This document shows positions 1 through 5,896 of a stretch of 13,798 bases of DNA, piece after piece. The translations under genes and the position numbers were made by a program. The stretch covers positions 1-13,798 of the forward strand of contig CAZOKN010000049.1 of assembly GCA_964580525.1 (NCBI GenBank), given 5' to 3'. The stretch is from CAZOKN01 sp964580525. GTDB lineage: Bacteria; Pseudomonadota; Alphaproteobacteria; Rickettsiales; UBA6187. Position 1 is the first letter of the stretch. Each line of letters begins with the position of its first letter. The notes under the pieces were generated by a model that made no database searches, had not been told where the DNA came from, and was given only the letters and a program-made list of their open reading frames with translations.

Positions 1-360
1 CAGTGGTGTGTTGCCATTATTATCTCTAGGGTTTACTTCCTCGAGAGTTAGTGGACTGCCTTTGGCTTTTTCCATAGCTTCCAAAAGAAGCTTGGTTTGC
101 TTGGCTGTTTTTGCAAGGTGCAGTGGTGTGTTGCCATTATTATCTCTAGGGTTTACTTCCTCGAGAGTTAGTGGATTGCCTTTGGCTTTTTCCATAGCTT
201 CCAAAAGAAGCTTGGTTTTCTCAGCGGTTTCTGCACAATGTAGCGGTGTTCTGCCATTATTATCTCTAGGGTTTACTTCCTCGAGAGTTAGTGGACTACC
301 TTTGGCTTTTTCCATAGCCTCCAAAAGAAGCTTGGTTTGCTTGGCGGTGTGAGAATAATG
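1..360. repeat. Three near-identical 120-bp tandem repeats
   Basis: Units 1-120, 121-240 and 241-360 are tandem 120-bp copies inside the ankyrin-like gene. Segments 1-60 and 121-180 differ at a single base, and several 20-30 base stretches are identical in all three. Units 361-480 and 481-600 are recognisable but clearly diverged. The period is exactly 40 codons, so gain or loss of a unit keeps the frame. This suggests recent duplication or gene conversion at the left end of the visible array. Confidence 0.93.
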
Positions 361-750
361 TAGTGTTGTGATACCGTTATTACTTATAAGGTTTACTTGT
401 TCGAGAGTAAGCTTTTCGCCTTTGGCTTTTTCCATAGCTTCCAAAAGAACTAAAGTTTGCTTGGCTGTTTTGGCATAATGTAGTGGTGTTCTGAAATTAT
501 TATCCCCTAGGACTACTTCCTCTAAAGTAAGCGCTCCGCCTTTAGCTTCTGCCATAGCGTTCAAAAGAACCAATGTTTGCTTGGCAGTTTTGGCATAATG
601 TAGAATTGATAGTTGACGATTATTTCTAACAGTAAGCTCCTCAAATGTTGCGGTTACAAGGTTTTCTGCCAACCATTGGTCAATTTCTTCAGCTGTTGTA
701 TTGATCATTATGACTTTAAGTAAGCTTGTAATCGGAGTTGTGACCGTCAT
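1..750 (-). CDS. Ankyrin-like tandem repeat protein, C-terminus beyond window
   Basis: Reading leftward from the ATG at 750-748, the frame is open for 250 codons to the window edge, so only the N-terminal part is seen. The start is supported by an AAAGGA ribosome site about 7 nt upstream. After a leader of about 50 residues (ITSLLKVIMINTTAEEIDQW and on) come 40-residue repeats with the consensus RDNNGNTPLHLAKTAKQTKL, then LLEAMEKAKGSPLTLEEVNP. The D-x-x-G-x-TPLH core and following helices are ankyrin-like, but the unit is 40 residues instead of the usual 33. About six units are visible. The three nearest the left edge are almost identical in DNA, while those near the N-terminus have diverged. 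Ankyrin repeats mediate protein-protein binding, and long arrays are common in host-associated Alphaproteobacteria. No signal peptide or catalytic domain is visible, so the partner and role are unknown. The ankyrin call is by pattern, not by search. Confidence 0.85.
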   Translation of the reverse strand, partial: MTVTTPITSLLKVIMINTTAEEIDQWLAENLVTATFEELTVRNNRQLSILHYAKTAKQTLVLLNAMAEAKGGALTLEEVVLGDNNFRTPLHYAKTAKQTLVLLEAMEKAKGEKLTLEQVNLISNNGITTLHYSHTAKQTKLLLEAMEKAKGSPLTLEEVNPRDNNGRTPLHCAETAEKTKLLLEAMEKAKGNPLTLEEVNPRDNNGNTPLHLAKTAKQTKLLLEAMEKAKGSPLTLEEVNPRDNNGNTPL

Positions 751-878
751 TTTTACATTCCTTTTTGTTTTGCGGAAGGAGTGTAGCGTATTTATGTCTA
801 AGTATCAAGCAAAAGTTTAAATATTAATAAATATCTGGGTGTTACCCATACATAATTTTAACCAAAAAGGAGCCCAAA

Positions 879-1277
879 ATGTCATGGATAGAAACATTGC
901 TGGCAGGAAATGCCGGCGATCAAATTGCCAAACCAATTGATGCTATAGGCCGGCTTTTTACATCTGATGACGAGCGATTGACGCATGCTGAAGTTATGGA
1001 GCGCATAAAACAGCAGCCGTTAGAAGCGCAGCAGCTTTTGAATCAGAGTGCATCGCAGTCGTGTAATTGGTTTATTGCTGGTGGCCGCCCGGCGATTATG
1101 TGGGTGTGTGCGCTGGGTTTGTTGTTCTTTTTTGTTATAAATCCCATCATTCAATGGCTTACGGGAAAGATAGGCGCGCCATTACCTTTTGAAGAAATTG
1201 TCAGCCTAACCTATGGCATATTGGGAATTTATGGCACGCAAAGAACTGTCGAGAAAATAAAGGGGATGACAAAGTGA
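879..1277 (+). CDS. Holin of 3-TM, GTA-release type
   Basis: The 132-residue protein matches the pattern of the small 3-TM holin family linked to gene transfer agent release (the GTA_holin_3TM type, by recognition). Holins form inner-membrane lesions that let a lysin reach the peptidoglycan. An amphipathic N-terminal half (residues 1-65) is followed by the family-like FIAGGRPAIMWV segment leading into a strong membrane helix (about 71-94). A second hydrophobic stretch (about 104-120) and a basic tail follow. The start has an AAGGAG site 7 nt upstream. It diverges from the ankyrin-like gene, and its stop lies 12 nt from the convergent response regulator stop. No capsid, portal or lysin gene is nearby, so it is either a detached lysis gene or a domesticated remnant. 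Confidence 0.82.
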   Translation: MSWIETLLAGNAGDQIAKPIDAIGRLFTSDDERLTHAEVMERIKQQPLEAQQLLNQSASQSCNWFIAGGRPAIMWVCALGLLFFFVINPIIQWLTGKIGAPLPFEEIVSLTYGILGIYGTQRTVEKIKGMTK

Positions 1278-1289
1278 AGGATGTTGATG

Positions 1290-1838
1290 TTATCTTTTTG
1301 TAGGAGGAGATACACTTCTATCTTTCAGATTATGTTGCTCAATTACTTGTTGGATATTGTGAGGTTTTAAAGGTTCTCTTTCTGTCCCTGTTGTGATGCC
1401 AAGTTCCTTAAATTTTTCAGTAATAATACCTATTGATAGTTTTTTCCCCTCAAGAATGTGAATACCTTCGACAAGGTGGCCATCTTCGAGAAAGCCATCA
1501 TCTTCCAAACTCTTTCTCTTTTCTTCAATCCTAATTCTAAGAGGGCGTGGGCTTGAGCTATTAAATATAATTGGAACTTCTTTTCCTTCTGTATGCATTC
1601 TTATTGCAGAAGATGCATCCACACCATCCATATTTGGCATTTCAAAATCCATAAAAATAGCACATATTTGAGAAGAATTTTCTTGAAATTGTGCTATAGC
1701 TTTTAAGCCATCCTCTGCGGTTATGACGTTATAGCCCAAATTGCTTAAAGTTCTTTCGCCGAGGCGTCTACAGAGTTCATTATCCTCAACTAACAAAACC
1801 TTTTTCGGCTCTATTTTCTCTTGCACGGTATGTCTCAA
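1290..1838 (-). CDS. Atypical CheY-like response regulator receiver protein
   Basis: A receiver domain occupies about residues 12-150 of 182. KKVLLVEDN carries the acidic pair (E18, D19), FMDFEMPNMDG carries the phospho-acceptor D64, and IIFNSSS supplies the Ser/Thr position near 94. The segment between the fourth strand and the conserved lysine is longer than usual: residues 97-128 (PRPLRIRIEEKRKS and on) look like an insertion, and the likely switch lysine is K132 or K133 in EGKKLSIG. No DNA-binding or enzymatic output domain follows, only a polar tail ending SVSPPTKR. It therefore probably acts through a protein partner, or is the receiver of a split phosphorelay. The start is uncertain: the frame opens with TTG at 1838, with an internal GTG at 1826, and neither has a strong ribosome site. 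It lies antisense between two small phage-type membrane protein genes. Confidence 0.82.
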   Translation of the reverse strand: MRHTVQEKIEPKKVLLVEDNELCRRLGERTLSNLGYNVITAEDGLKAIAQFQENSSQICAIFMDFEMPNMDGVDASSAIRMHTEGKEVPIIFNSSSPRPLRIRIEEKRKSLEDDGFLEDGHLVEGIHILEGKKLSIGIITEKFKELGITTGTEREPLKPHNIQQVIEQHNLKDRSVSPPTKR

Positions 1839-1942
1839 TTTTGCTTAATTTTAAAAATCATTAATATATTAACGTATCTTTTTAAAATAGCAACGGAAAT
1901 AATACATTAATTAAAGAAAAATTTACTAAATAGGATATTATT

Positions 1943-2185
1943 ATGTTATATAACGAAGATGAGATAAAGCGCATTGTGCGCGAAACAGTTCACGAAACTT
2001 TGGCCGGTATAGGCATTTTTGCCAATAATCCGCAGGAGACTCAGGCAGATTTTGTTTATATACGCAAAATACGCACAGGGTCTGAGATGCTATCGCGTAC
2101 TATAAAAACCGGGATAATTTCAGCTTTAGTTCCAAGTGTAATATATTTGCTATGGCAGGCTATTAAACAAGCCCTGGAAAGGTGA
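1943..2185 (+). CDS. Small phage/GTA-type membrane protein (DUF6127-like)
   Basis: An 80-residue protein with a charged N-terminal half (EDEIKRIVRETVHETLAGIG), a middle segment QETQADFVYIRKIRTGSEML and one C-terminal membrane helix (about 55-76) ending in a basic tail. The layout R-x2-V-x3-L-x2-IGI, then Q-x-D-x3-I-R-x2-R, then a TM helix is one I associate with small proteins found beside GTA-type holins in Alphaproteobacteria, possibly DUF6127. That assignment is from memory and unproven. A TAGGA ribosome site lies about 8 nt before the ATG. It is on the same strand as the holin gene and about 665 nt downstream, with a response regulator gene on the opposite strand between them. A role in lysis, or as a spanin-like or anti-holin partner, is inference. 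Confidence 0.7.
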   Translation: MLYNEDEIKRIVRETVHETLAGIGIFANNPQETQADFVYIRKIRTGSEMLSRTIKTGIISALVPSVIYLLWQAIKQALER

Positions 2186-2211
2186 GGGGATTTTGCAATC
2201 CCCCCTTATTT
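2186..2211 (+). terminator. Hairpin terminator after small membrane protein
   Basis: A stem GGGGATT / AATCCCC with loop TTGC starts directly after the stop codon of the plus-strand gene and is followed by CCTTATTTC. The T tract is imperfect. It lies between two convergent genes, so it probably ends transcription from the left. Confidence 0.55.
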
Positions 2212-2218
2212 CAATTAA

Positions 2219-2746
2219 CTATTTTTTGCCGTCGGCGATTGCTTTAACAATCACATTGTGAGCATATTCTTTGTCTTTCCAGCCTTTAATTTTAACCCAT
2301 TTGTTTTTCTCAAGGTCTTTATAATGCTCAAAGAAATGACCGATTTGATCAAGAAGGATTTGTGGAACATCTGTGTAATTGTTCACATTATCATAGAATG
2401 GATGCAATTTTGAAGAAGGCACAGCAAGAATTTTCTCGTCCATACCAGACTCGTCTTCCATCAACAAAACGCCAACTGGACGCGCAGAAATCACTGCGCC
2501 TGGAGTTATTGGTCTTCTGCCGATAACCAAAACGTCCAAAGGATCGCCATCATCTGAAAGTGTGTGTGGAACGAAGCCATAATTGCAAGGATAGTGCATG
2601 GATGTGTGCAAAAATCTATCTACAAACAAAGCGCCAGATTCTTTATCTAGCTCATATTTGATTGGTTCAGAGCCAATTGGCACTTCGATTATAACGTTGA
2701 CATCGTTTGGTGCATTCTTACCAATAGAAATTTTGCTAATATCCAT
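2219..2746 (-). CDS. ppa: Inorganic pyrophosphatase (family I)
   Basis: Soluble cytoplasmic enzyme that hydrolyses pyrophosphate to phosphate with Mg2+, pulling nucleic acid, protein and activated-precursor synthesis forward. With the start at MDISKISIGK the protein has 175 residues, close to the 176 of the E. coli enzyme. The signature DDGDPLDV gives metal ligands D66, D68 and D71. Other active-site residues of the family are in register: E21, K30, E32, R44, Y52, Y56, D98, D103, K105, Y142 and K143. An upstream in-frame start at 2794 would add 16 residues, but 2746 is preferred because TAAGGA lies just upstream and the shorter form fits the family length. It is downstream of hslO on the same strand, separated by 88 nt that hold a promoter of its own. 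Confidence 0.96.
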   Translation of the reverse strand: MDISKISIGKNAPNDVNVIIEVPIGSEPIKYELDKESGALFVDRFLHTSMHYPCNYGFVPHTLSDDGDPLDVLVIGRRPITPGAVISARPVGVLLMEDESGMDEKILAVPSSKLHPFYDNVNNYTDVPQILLDQIGHFFEHYKDLEKNKWVKIKGWKDKEYAHNVIVKAIADGKK

Positions 2747-2782
2747 ATTTTTCCTTAGTTTATTAATTAATTTTCCGCCCGG

Positions 2783-2811
2783 CTTATATAGCAAAATATT
2801 GGTAATGTAAA
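2783..2811 (-). promoter_or_regulatory. Sigma-70-like promoter of ppa
   Basis: On the minus strand, TTTACA (2811-2806) and TATAAG (2788-2783) are separated by exactly 17 nt, each one base from consensus. Initiation near 2776 would give a 5' leader of about 30 nt holding the ppa ribosome site. Confidence 0.6.
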
Positions 2812-2834
2812 GGAAACACTATGGCTTATTTGGC

Positions 2835-3725
2835 TTAAAAATCGGTGTCGGTAAAAATTTCGCTGCGGCTACAGAATTTACATTCCATGGTGATAACACC
2901 ATTTTCTTTCATTTCTTCGATTTCTTCTGCTGACATGGTTTTAAGGACATTGGCCATGCGTTCGCGGCTGCAACGACACTGTGCTATCAGTTTAAATGGC
3001 TCAAAAACTCTGACACCATTTTCGTGGAAAAGCCTATATAGCAATGTATCCAGCGACAGGTTGGTATCTGTCATTTCTGCTTCTGTGAGGCTGGCCAGCA
3101 TAACCATTGAATCTTGCCACATACCATTATTTTTCTTGTTCTTTTTGCCGCCATCTTCCGGAATTTTTTGCAACATAATGCCGCCGGCGCACCAATGGCT
3201 GCCATTTTTTGCAACCGAGATTTTAAGCCCCATATCCAGCTGGTTGGACATTCTAAAATATTCCGCCAGACAATCTGTCAGGGTGTCGCCTTCCACCGGC
3301 ACAATCGCGCGATAAGGGGCTTCCTTTTCGTGTTCGATGCTTACAACCAAAAGCCCGCCACTGATTAAATCTGTAATTTTTTTTGCATTTTCATTGATGG
3401 TTTCGCCTTCGCGAATATAGACATAGCCACGCAAATGGCCTTCGCTGGTATAGTCAGCACTGATAAAACCGATGGCACCTTTGCCCTGTACCTGCACAGA
3501 GACCATGCCTTTGAGTTTCAAAATTGAGCCTATCATAACCACGAAAATCAGCAATTCGCCAATGATTTTGGAGACAACATCGGGATATTTGTGGCTGCCG
3601 AGAATATTATTTACAGCAGCATCAAGACGCACGCAACGCCCCTGCAAACCTGAATCCTCAAGCGTGAAAGGAAACATAACATCTTTTAGCAGTTCGTCGT
3701 TATTGATAGGTTTTTTAAATTCCAT
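2835..3725 (-). CDS. hslO: Redox-regulated holdase chaperone Hsp33
   Basis: Cytoplasmic chaperone activated by oxidative unfolding, which binds client proteins when its zinc-binding cysteines form disulfides. The 296-residue protein has the N-terminal Hsp33 substrate-binding domain (F-x-LEDSGLQGRCVRLD at about 20-35) and the C-terminal redox switch. The zinc ligands are C250-R-C252 and C282-K-F-C285, the family C-x-C...C-x2-C pattern, so the switch is intact. A lysine-rich loop (GGKKNKKNN, about 192-200) may be a small insertion. The ATG at 3725 is chosen because AGGA lies about 9 nt upstream. An in-frame TTG at 3746 would add seven residues without support. It is divergent from tRNA-Ser and upstream of ppa. 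Confidence 0.94.
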   Translation of the reverse strand: MEFKKPINNDELLKDVMFPFTLEDSGLQGRCVRLDAAVNNILGSHKYPDVVSKIIGELLIFVVMIGSILKLKGMVSVQVQGKGAIGFISADYTSEGHLRGYVYIREGETINENAKKITDLISGGLLVVSIEHEKEAPYRAIVPVEGDTLTDCLAEYFRMSNQLDMGLKISVAKNGSHWCAGGIMLQKIPEDGGKKNKKNNGMWQDSMVMLASLTEAEMTDTNLSLDTLLYRLFHENGVRVFEPFKLIAQCRCSRERMANVLKTMSAEEIEEMKENGVITMECKFCSRSEIFTDTDF

Positions 3726-3781
3726 AATAGCAATTCCTATAAACAAAAATGGCGGAAATGCAATAAAAGAAATGGCAACTC

Positions 3782-3810
3782 TTTACAGCTATTATCATTT
3801 GGGATATGAA
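3782..3810 (+). promoter_or_regulatory. Possible promoter of tRNA-Ser
   Basis: TTTACA (3782-3787) and TATGAA (3805-3810) are spaced 17 nt apart, with the -10 box ending 18 nt before the mature tRNA 5' end. The -35 box is good and the -10 box weak (4 of 6). Confidence 0.42.
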
Positions 3811-3828
3811 GGCCTGCTGCTTTTTTGC

Positions 3829-3919
3829 GGACGGGTGGCCGAGCGGTTGAAGGCGCACGCCTGGAAAGTGTGTATACGGCGAACCCGTATCGTGAGTTCG
3901 AATCTCATCCCGTCCGCCA
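3829..3919 (+). tRNA. tRNA-Ser (anticodon GGA)
   Basis: A 91-nt class II tRNA with encoded CCA. The acceptor stem GGACGGG pairs with CCCGTCC. The anticodon arm CACGC / GTGTG carries loop CTGGAAA, giving anticodon GGA, which reads UCC and UCU. The T arm contains GTTCGAATC. The long variable arm (TACGG / CCGTA) is typical of serine tRNAs. The encoded 3' end is directly continuous with a long palindrome and is duplicated 200 bp downstream. Confidence 0.96.
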
Positions 3920-3926
3920 TCTTATA
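3901..3926 (+). repeat. Direct repeat copy 1 (tRNA-Ser 3' end plus flank)
   Basis: The last 19 nt of tRNA-Ser and the following TCTTATA are repeated exactly at 4101-4126. A tRNA 3' end repeated downstream is the usual footprint of site-specific integration, so this may be an att-like core. No integrase is visible. Confidence 0.85.
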
Positions 3927-3958
3927 TCCTATGGGCTTTTGCCCATAGGATATAAGAT
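3919..3958. repeat. Perfect 18-bp palindrome at the tRNA-Ser 3' end
   Basis: ATCTTATATCCTATGGGC and its exact reverse complement flank a TTTT loop. The left arm begins with the A of the tRNA CCA. There is no T tract after it, so a simple intrinsic terminator is unlikely, although it could affect tRNA 3' processing or readthrough. Confidence 0.9.
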
Positions 3959-4072
3959 ATCGTAGTTGATGAGATGAGAACGTAGTTCGACAAATGACGC
4001 AGAAAAGCCTCCGGCTTTTCGAGTAATTTGGACAGCGCAGGAGCGATAGCGACGAGCTGCCCCTGGAGGGGC

Positions 4073-4096
4073 AAAAACAGGCCAAAGCCTGTTTTT
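4073..4096. terminator. Bidirectional terminator-like hairpin
   Basis: A perfect 10-bp stem AAAAACAGGC / GCCTGTTTTT with loop CAAA. The A-rich left arm and T-rich right arm would let it act in either direction. It could end transcription reading out of the tRNA gene. Confidence 0.45.
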
Positions 4097-4100
4097 GATC

Positions 4101-4126
4101 AATCTCATCCCGTCCGCCATCTTATA
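4101..4126 (+). repeat. Direct repeat copy 2 (tRNA-Ser 3' end fragment)
   Basis: AATCTCATCCCGTCCGCCAT and the following CTTATA match 3901-3926 exactly, at an offset of 200 bp. The rest of the tRNA is absent, so this is a 3' fragment and not a functional tRNA. Confidence 0.88.
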
Positions 4127-4168
4127 AAATAAACCACAGGCGCAACCGCACGGTTTATTTTGTAAGAT
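4119..4168. repeat. Second palindrome following the tRNA 3' fragment
   Basis: ATCTTATAAAATAAACC (4119-4135) pairs with GGTTTATTTTGTAAGAT (4152-4168), 17 bp with one T-G wobble, around a 16-nt loop. It starts and ends like the palindrome at 3919-3958 but has a different inner sequence. Confidence 0.82.
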
Positions 4169-4292
4169 GATTGAAGAAGCTGAGTTCGAACGGAGTTCGA
4201 CGCCAAGCGCAGCAGCGCGAGACGCCGCGAAGCGAATGTCATCTATTTTGATAACTTGCTGAGTTTGATTTTCAATTAAGGTTTGTTATGTT

Positions 4293-5030
4293 ATGAAATG
4301 TCTAAATTGTGGAAGCACTTCTCTTTGCAAGGCCCATATCATTCCTGCCGCAGCTGGAAAAGACATTATAAAAACCAATGATCAAAAATTAGCTTTAATT
4401 GCACCAGATAATAAAGGTTGGTTTCAGTCTGGCCTGTTTGATCCCAATATTTTATGCAGCATTTGCGACGGAAGGCTGGGGTTATTCGATAAAGAGGCGG
4501 TAGAATTAACCAGAATGTTAGGCGGAAATTCAGAGATTATTGATAAAATAAACGGTGTTTTTACTGTCATATCAAGCAATGAAATCAATCATGAATATTT
4601 AGCCAAATTCGGTATTTCTGTTGCCTGGAGGGCGTCAATTTCAAGCAAATTAGATTTTTCTTTAGGCCCCAACGAAAAGTGGTTTCAAAATATCTTATTT
4701 GGAAAGCATGCTGAATTGCCTGCAGTTACTATTGCACGATTAGTCGGTGATACACGCATTACACAGCGAGCTGGTATGGATGCTTTAGGTTATCCTGTCA
4801 GAGTTATGGTAAAACAATTATCATTTGCTAGATTCTGTATGCGAGGGGTAATGTTTCTTGTGCAAACATCCTGCCGCGAGGATGCTCAATGGAAGGCAGG
4901 GTCTGTTACTAATTTTGGTAAGAGCAAAGGGCCAAATAACTTGACAGGTGTACTTATGCCGTTTGAGCAACTTGGTGATTTAGAACAAATTAAAAACTCA
5001 AAATATATAAAAGAAATATTGTCTCGATAA
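4293..5030 (+). CDS. HNH-like zinc-binding protein of unknown function
   Basis: A 245-residue protein not assigned to a named family. The N-terminus carries a C-x2-C (C3, C6), a KAHIIP segment with H15, and then ILCSICDGRLGLFD with C55, C58 and D59. The pattern C-x2-C ... HIIP ... LC-x2-C is that of HNH-type zinc-finger or nuclease-like proteins. The final catalytic His is not evident, so nuclease activity is open and the domain may only bind zinc or nucleic acid. The rest (about 75-245) is mixed alpha/beta with no motif I can place. The ATG is preceded by AAGG at a rather long spacing of about 11-12 nt, and a nearer ATG at 4288 hits a stop at once. It is followed after 71 nt by a HEPN-motif gene on the same strand, so the two may be co-transcribed. 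Confidence 0.75.
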   Translation: MKCLNCGSTSLCKAHIIPAAAGKDIIKTNDQKLALIAPDNKGWFQSGLFDPNILCSICDGRLGLFDKEAVELTRMLGGNSEIIDKINGVFTVISSNEINHEYLAKFGISVAWRASISSKLDFSLGPNEKWFQNILFGKHAELPAVTIARLVGDTRITQRAGMDALGYPVRVMVKQLSFARFCMRGVMFLVQTSCREDAQWKAGSVTNFGKSKGPNNLTGVLMPFEQLGDLEQIKNSKYIKEILSR

Positions 5031-5101
5031 AGATTAAGGTTCTGCGTTATATACTTCTTGATATTTTTCGCGATTAAATTTTTAAACAAAAGGTATTCTC
5101 A

Positions 5102-5863
5102 ATGTCCAATTTAGATTATCAAAAGCAAGCATTTAACACCGTTGGATGGTTTATTCCAGCGTACGTAGGAATGGGATACGCTGATAATGTTGCAAAGCAA
5201 ATAACGGATGCAAACAAAACCTTTGACCAGCAAAAACTGGAGCAAGCTCTATCACAAATATACTCAGCAGAAAATTTAGCAGCGATGGTTAGTGGGAGCT
5301 ACCCGATTGTAAAATATGTAAGTGACTATAAGAAAATTATTTCAGAATCCGTTGAGGCCCATTTTCATGGTTTAAATCACATTGCCGTTGCAGGATTAGT
5401 GCCAGTAGTAGAGGGAGCTGGAAAAAAAATAGCCCAGAGCATGGGAATAACTATTAGTAATATTAGTACTGCCAATATATTCCTAGATCTTGCCAAGCAC
5501 TGCAAAACGCTGACAATCGAGAAAAACATAGGAGAGGTTGGTGAAATAGTATCAATGATGGAGTCATTTATAAAATTCACAAAAGATTATTTATACAGAG
5601 ATTCTGAACTCTATTCCTTAGAAGATAAAACAAATCGGCATGGAATTGTTCATGGAAAGTATTCTGATAAAGATTATGGTATGCCCATAAACTTTTACAA
5701 ATGTATCTCAACCATAGATTTTCTTTGCTTCATATCAGGATTTTCTACAGGGTGTATGCCTTGCTTTGCTCCTAATAAAACAGAAGCATCGCGAAAATTG
5801 TTGGAATATTATGCTTCATGTATCATGATATCTAAAAATAGGCCAACCATTGATAGTGCATAA
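5102..5863 (+). CDS. Conserved-looking protein with HEPN-type RNase motif
   Basis: A predominantly helical 253-residue protein, not assigned to a named family. Near the C-terminus is NRHGIVHG (R179, H180, H184), which fits the R-x4-H signature of HEPN ribonuclease domains, including a polar residue right after the arginine. The following YGMPINFYKCISTIDFLCFI helix is consistent with the second half of a HEPN helix bundle. HEPN domains supply RNase activity in many toxin-antitoxin, abortive infection and CRISPR effectors, but some are inactive or have other roles. The ribosome site AAAGG lies about 8 nt before the ATG. The gene sits 71 nt after the HNH-like gene and ends 33 nt before the convergent fliS stop. 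Involvement in defence is inferred from the motif and the tRNA-proximal location only. Confidence 0.75.
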   Translation: MSNLDYQKQAFNTVGWFIPAYVGMGYADNVAKQITDANKTFDQQKLEQALSQIYSAENLAAMVSGSYPIVKYVSDYKKIISESVEAHFHGLNHIAVAGLVPVVEGAGKKIAQSMGITISNISTANIFLDLAKHCKTLTIEKNIGEVGEIVSMMESFIKFTKDYLYRDSELYSLEDKTNRHGIVHGKYSDKDYGMPINFYKCISTIDFLCFISGFSTGCMPCFAPNKTEASRKLLEYYASCIMISKNRPTIDSA

Positions 5864-5896
5864 TAGCTTTTGTAAGATAACAATCGGAATAGTTTA

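Larger units (their letters stand above)
3959..4292. other. Hairpin-rich non-coding stretch between tRNA-Ser and an accessory gene
   Basis: No credible gene is seen here. The stretch holds several perfect hairpins: GAAAAGCC / GGCTTTTC (4002-4020), TGCCCC / GGGGCA (4058-4073), and AAAAACAGGC / GCCTGTTTTT (4073-4096). The last has terminator-like A and T arms on both strands. The second copy of the tRNA 3' end (4101-4126) and a second palindrome (4119-4168) follow. Beyond them is a GC-richer piece with a repeated GAGTTCGA and the run gccaagcgcagcagcgcgag, near 4181-4240. Reverse-strand frames here start inside tRNA antisense sequence and do not look like proteins. Confidence 0.7.

Noticed and set aside
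8..352. Plus-strand frame of 114 aa with repeated peptide
   Set aside because: Antisense shadow of the 120-bp repeats. The minus-strand frame has the ankyrin-like pattern, a ribosome site and 250 open codons.
1..600. CRISPR array
   Set aside because: The 120-bp repeats are contiguous coding units with no unique spacers.
2747..2794. Longer ppa start adding 16 residues
   Set aside because: The internal ATG at 2746 has TAAGGA just upstream and gives the family length. The longer form would also overlap the predicted promoter.
2845..3315. Plus-strand 156-aa frame
   Set aside because: Antisense shadow of hslO, whose zinc motif and full length are clear.
3795..4120. Minus-strand frames beginning MADGMR
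   Set aside because: They start in the antisense of tRNA-Ser and of its 3' copy and run through hairpin sequence. This is a common source of false genes.
3901..5896. Complete integrative element bounded by the tRNA repeats
   Set aside because: Only 174 bp lie between the two copies, no integrase is present and no third copy was seen to the right, so element boundaries cannot be drawn.
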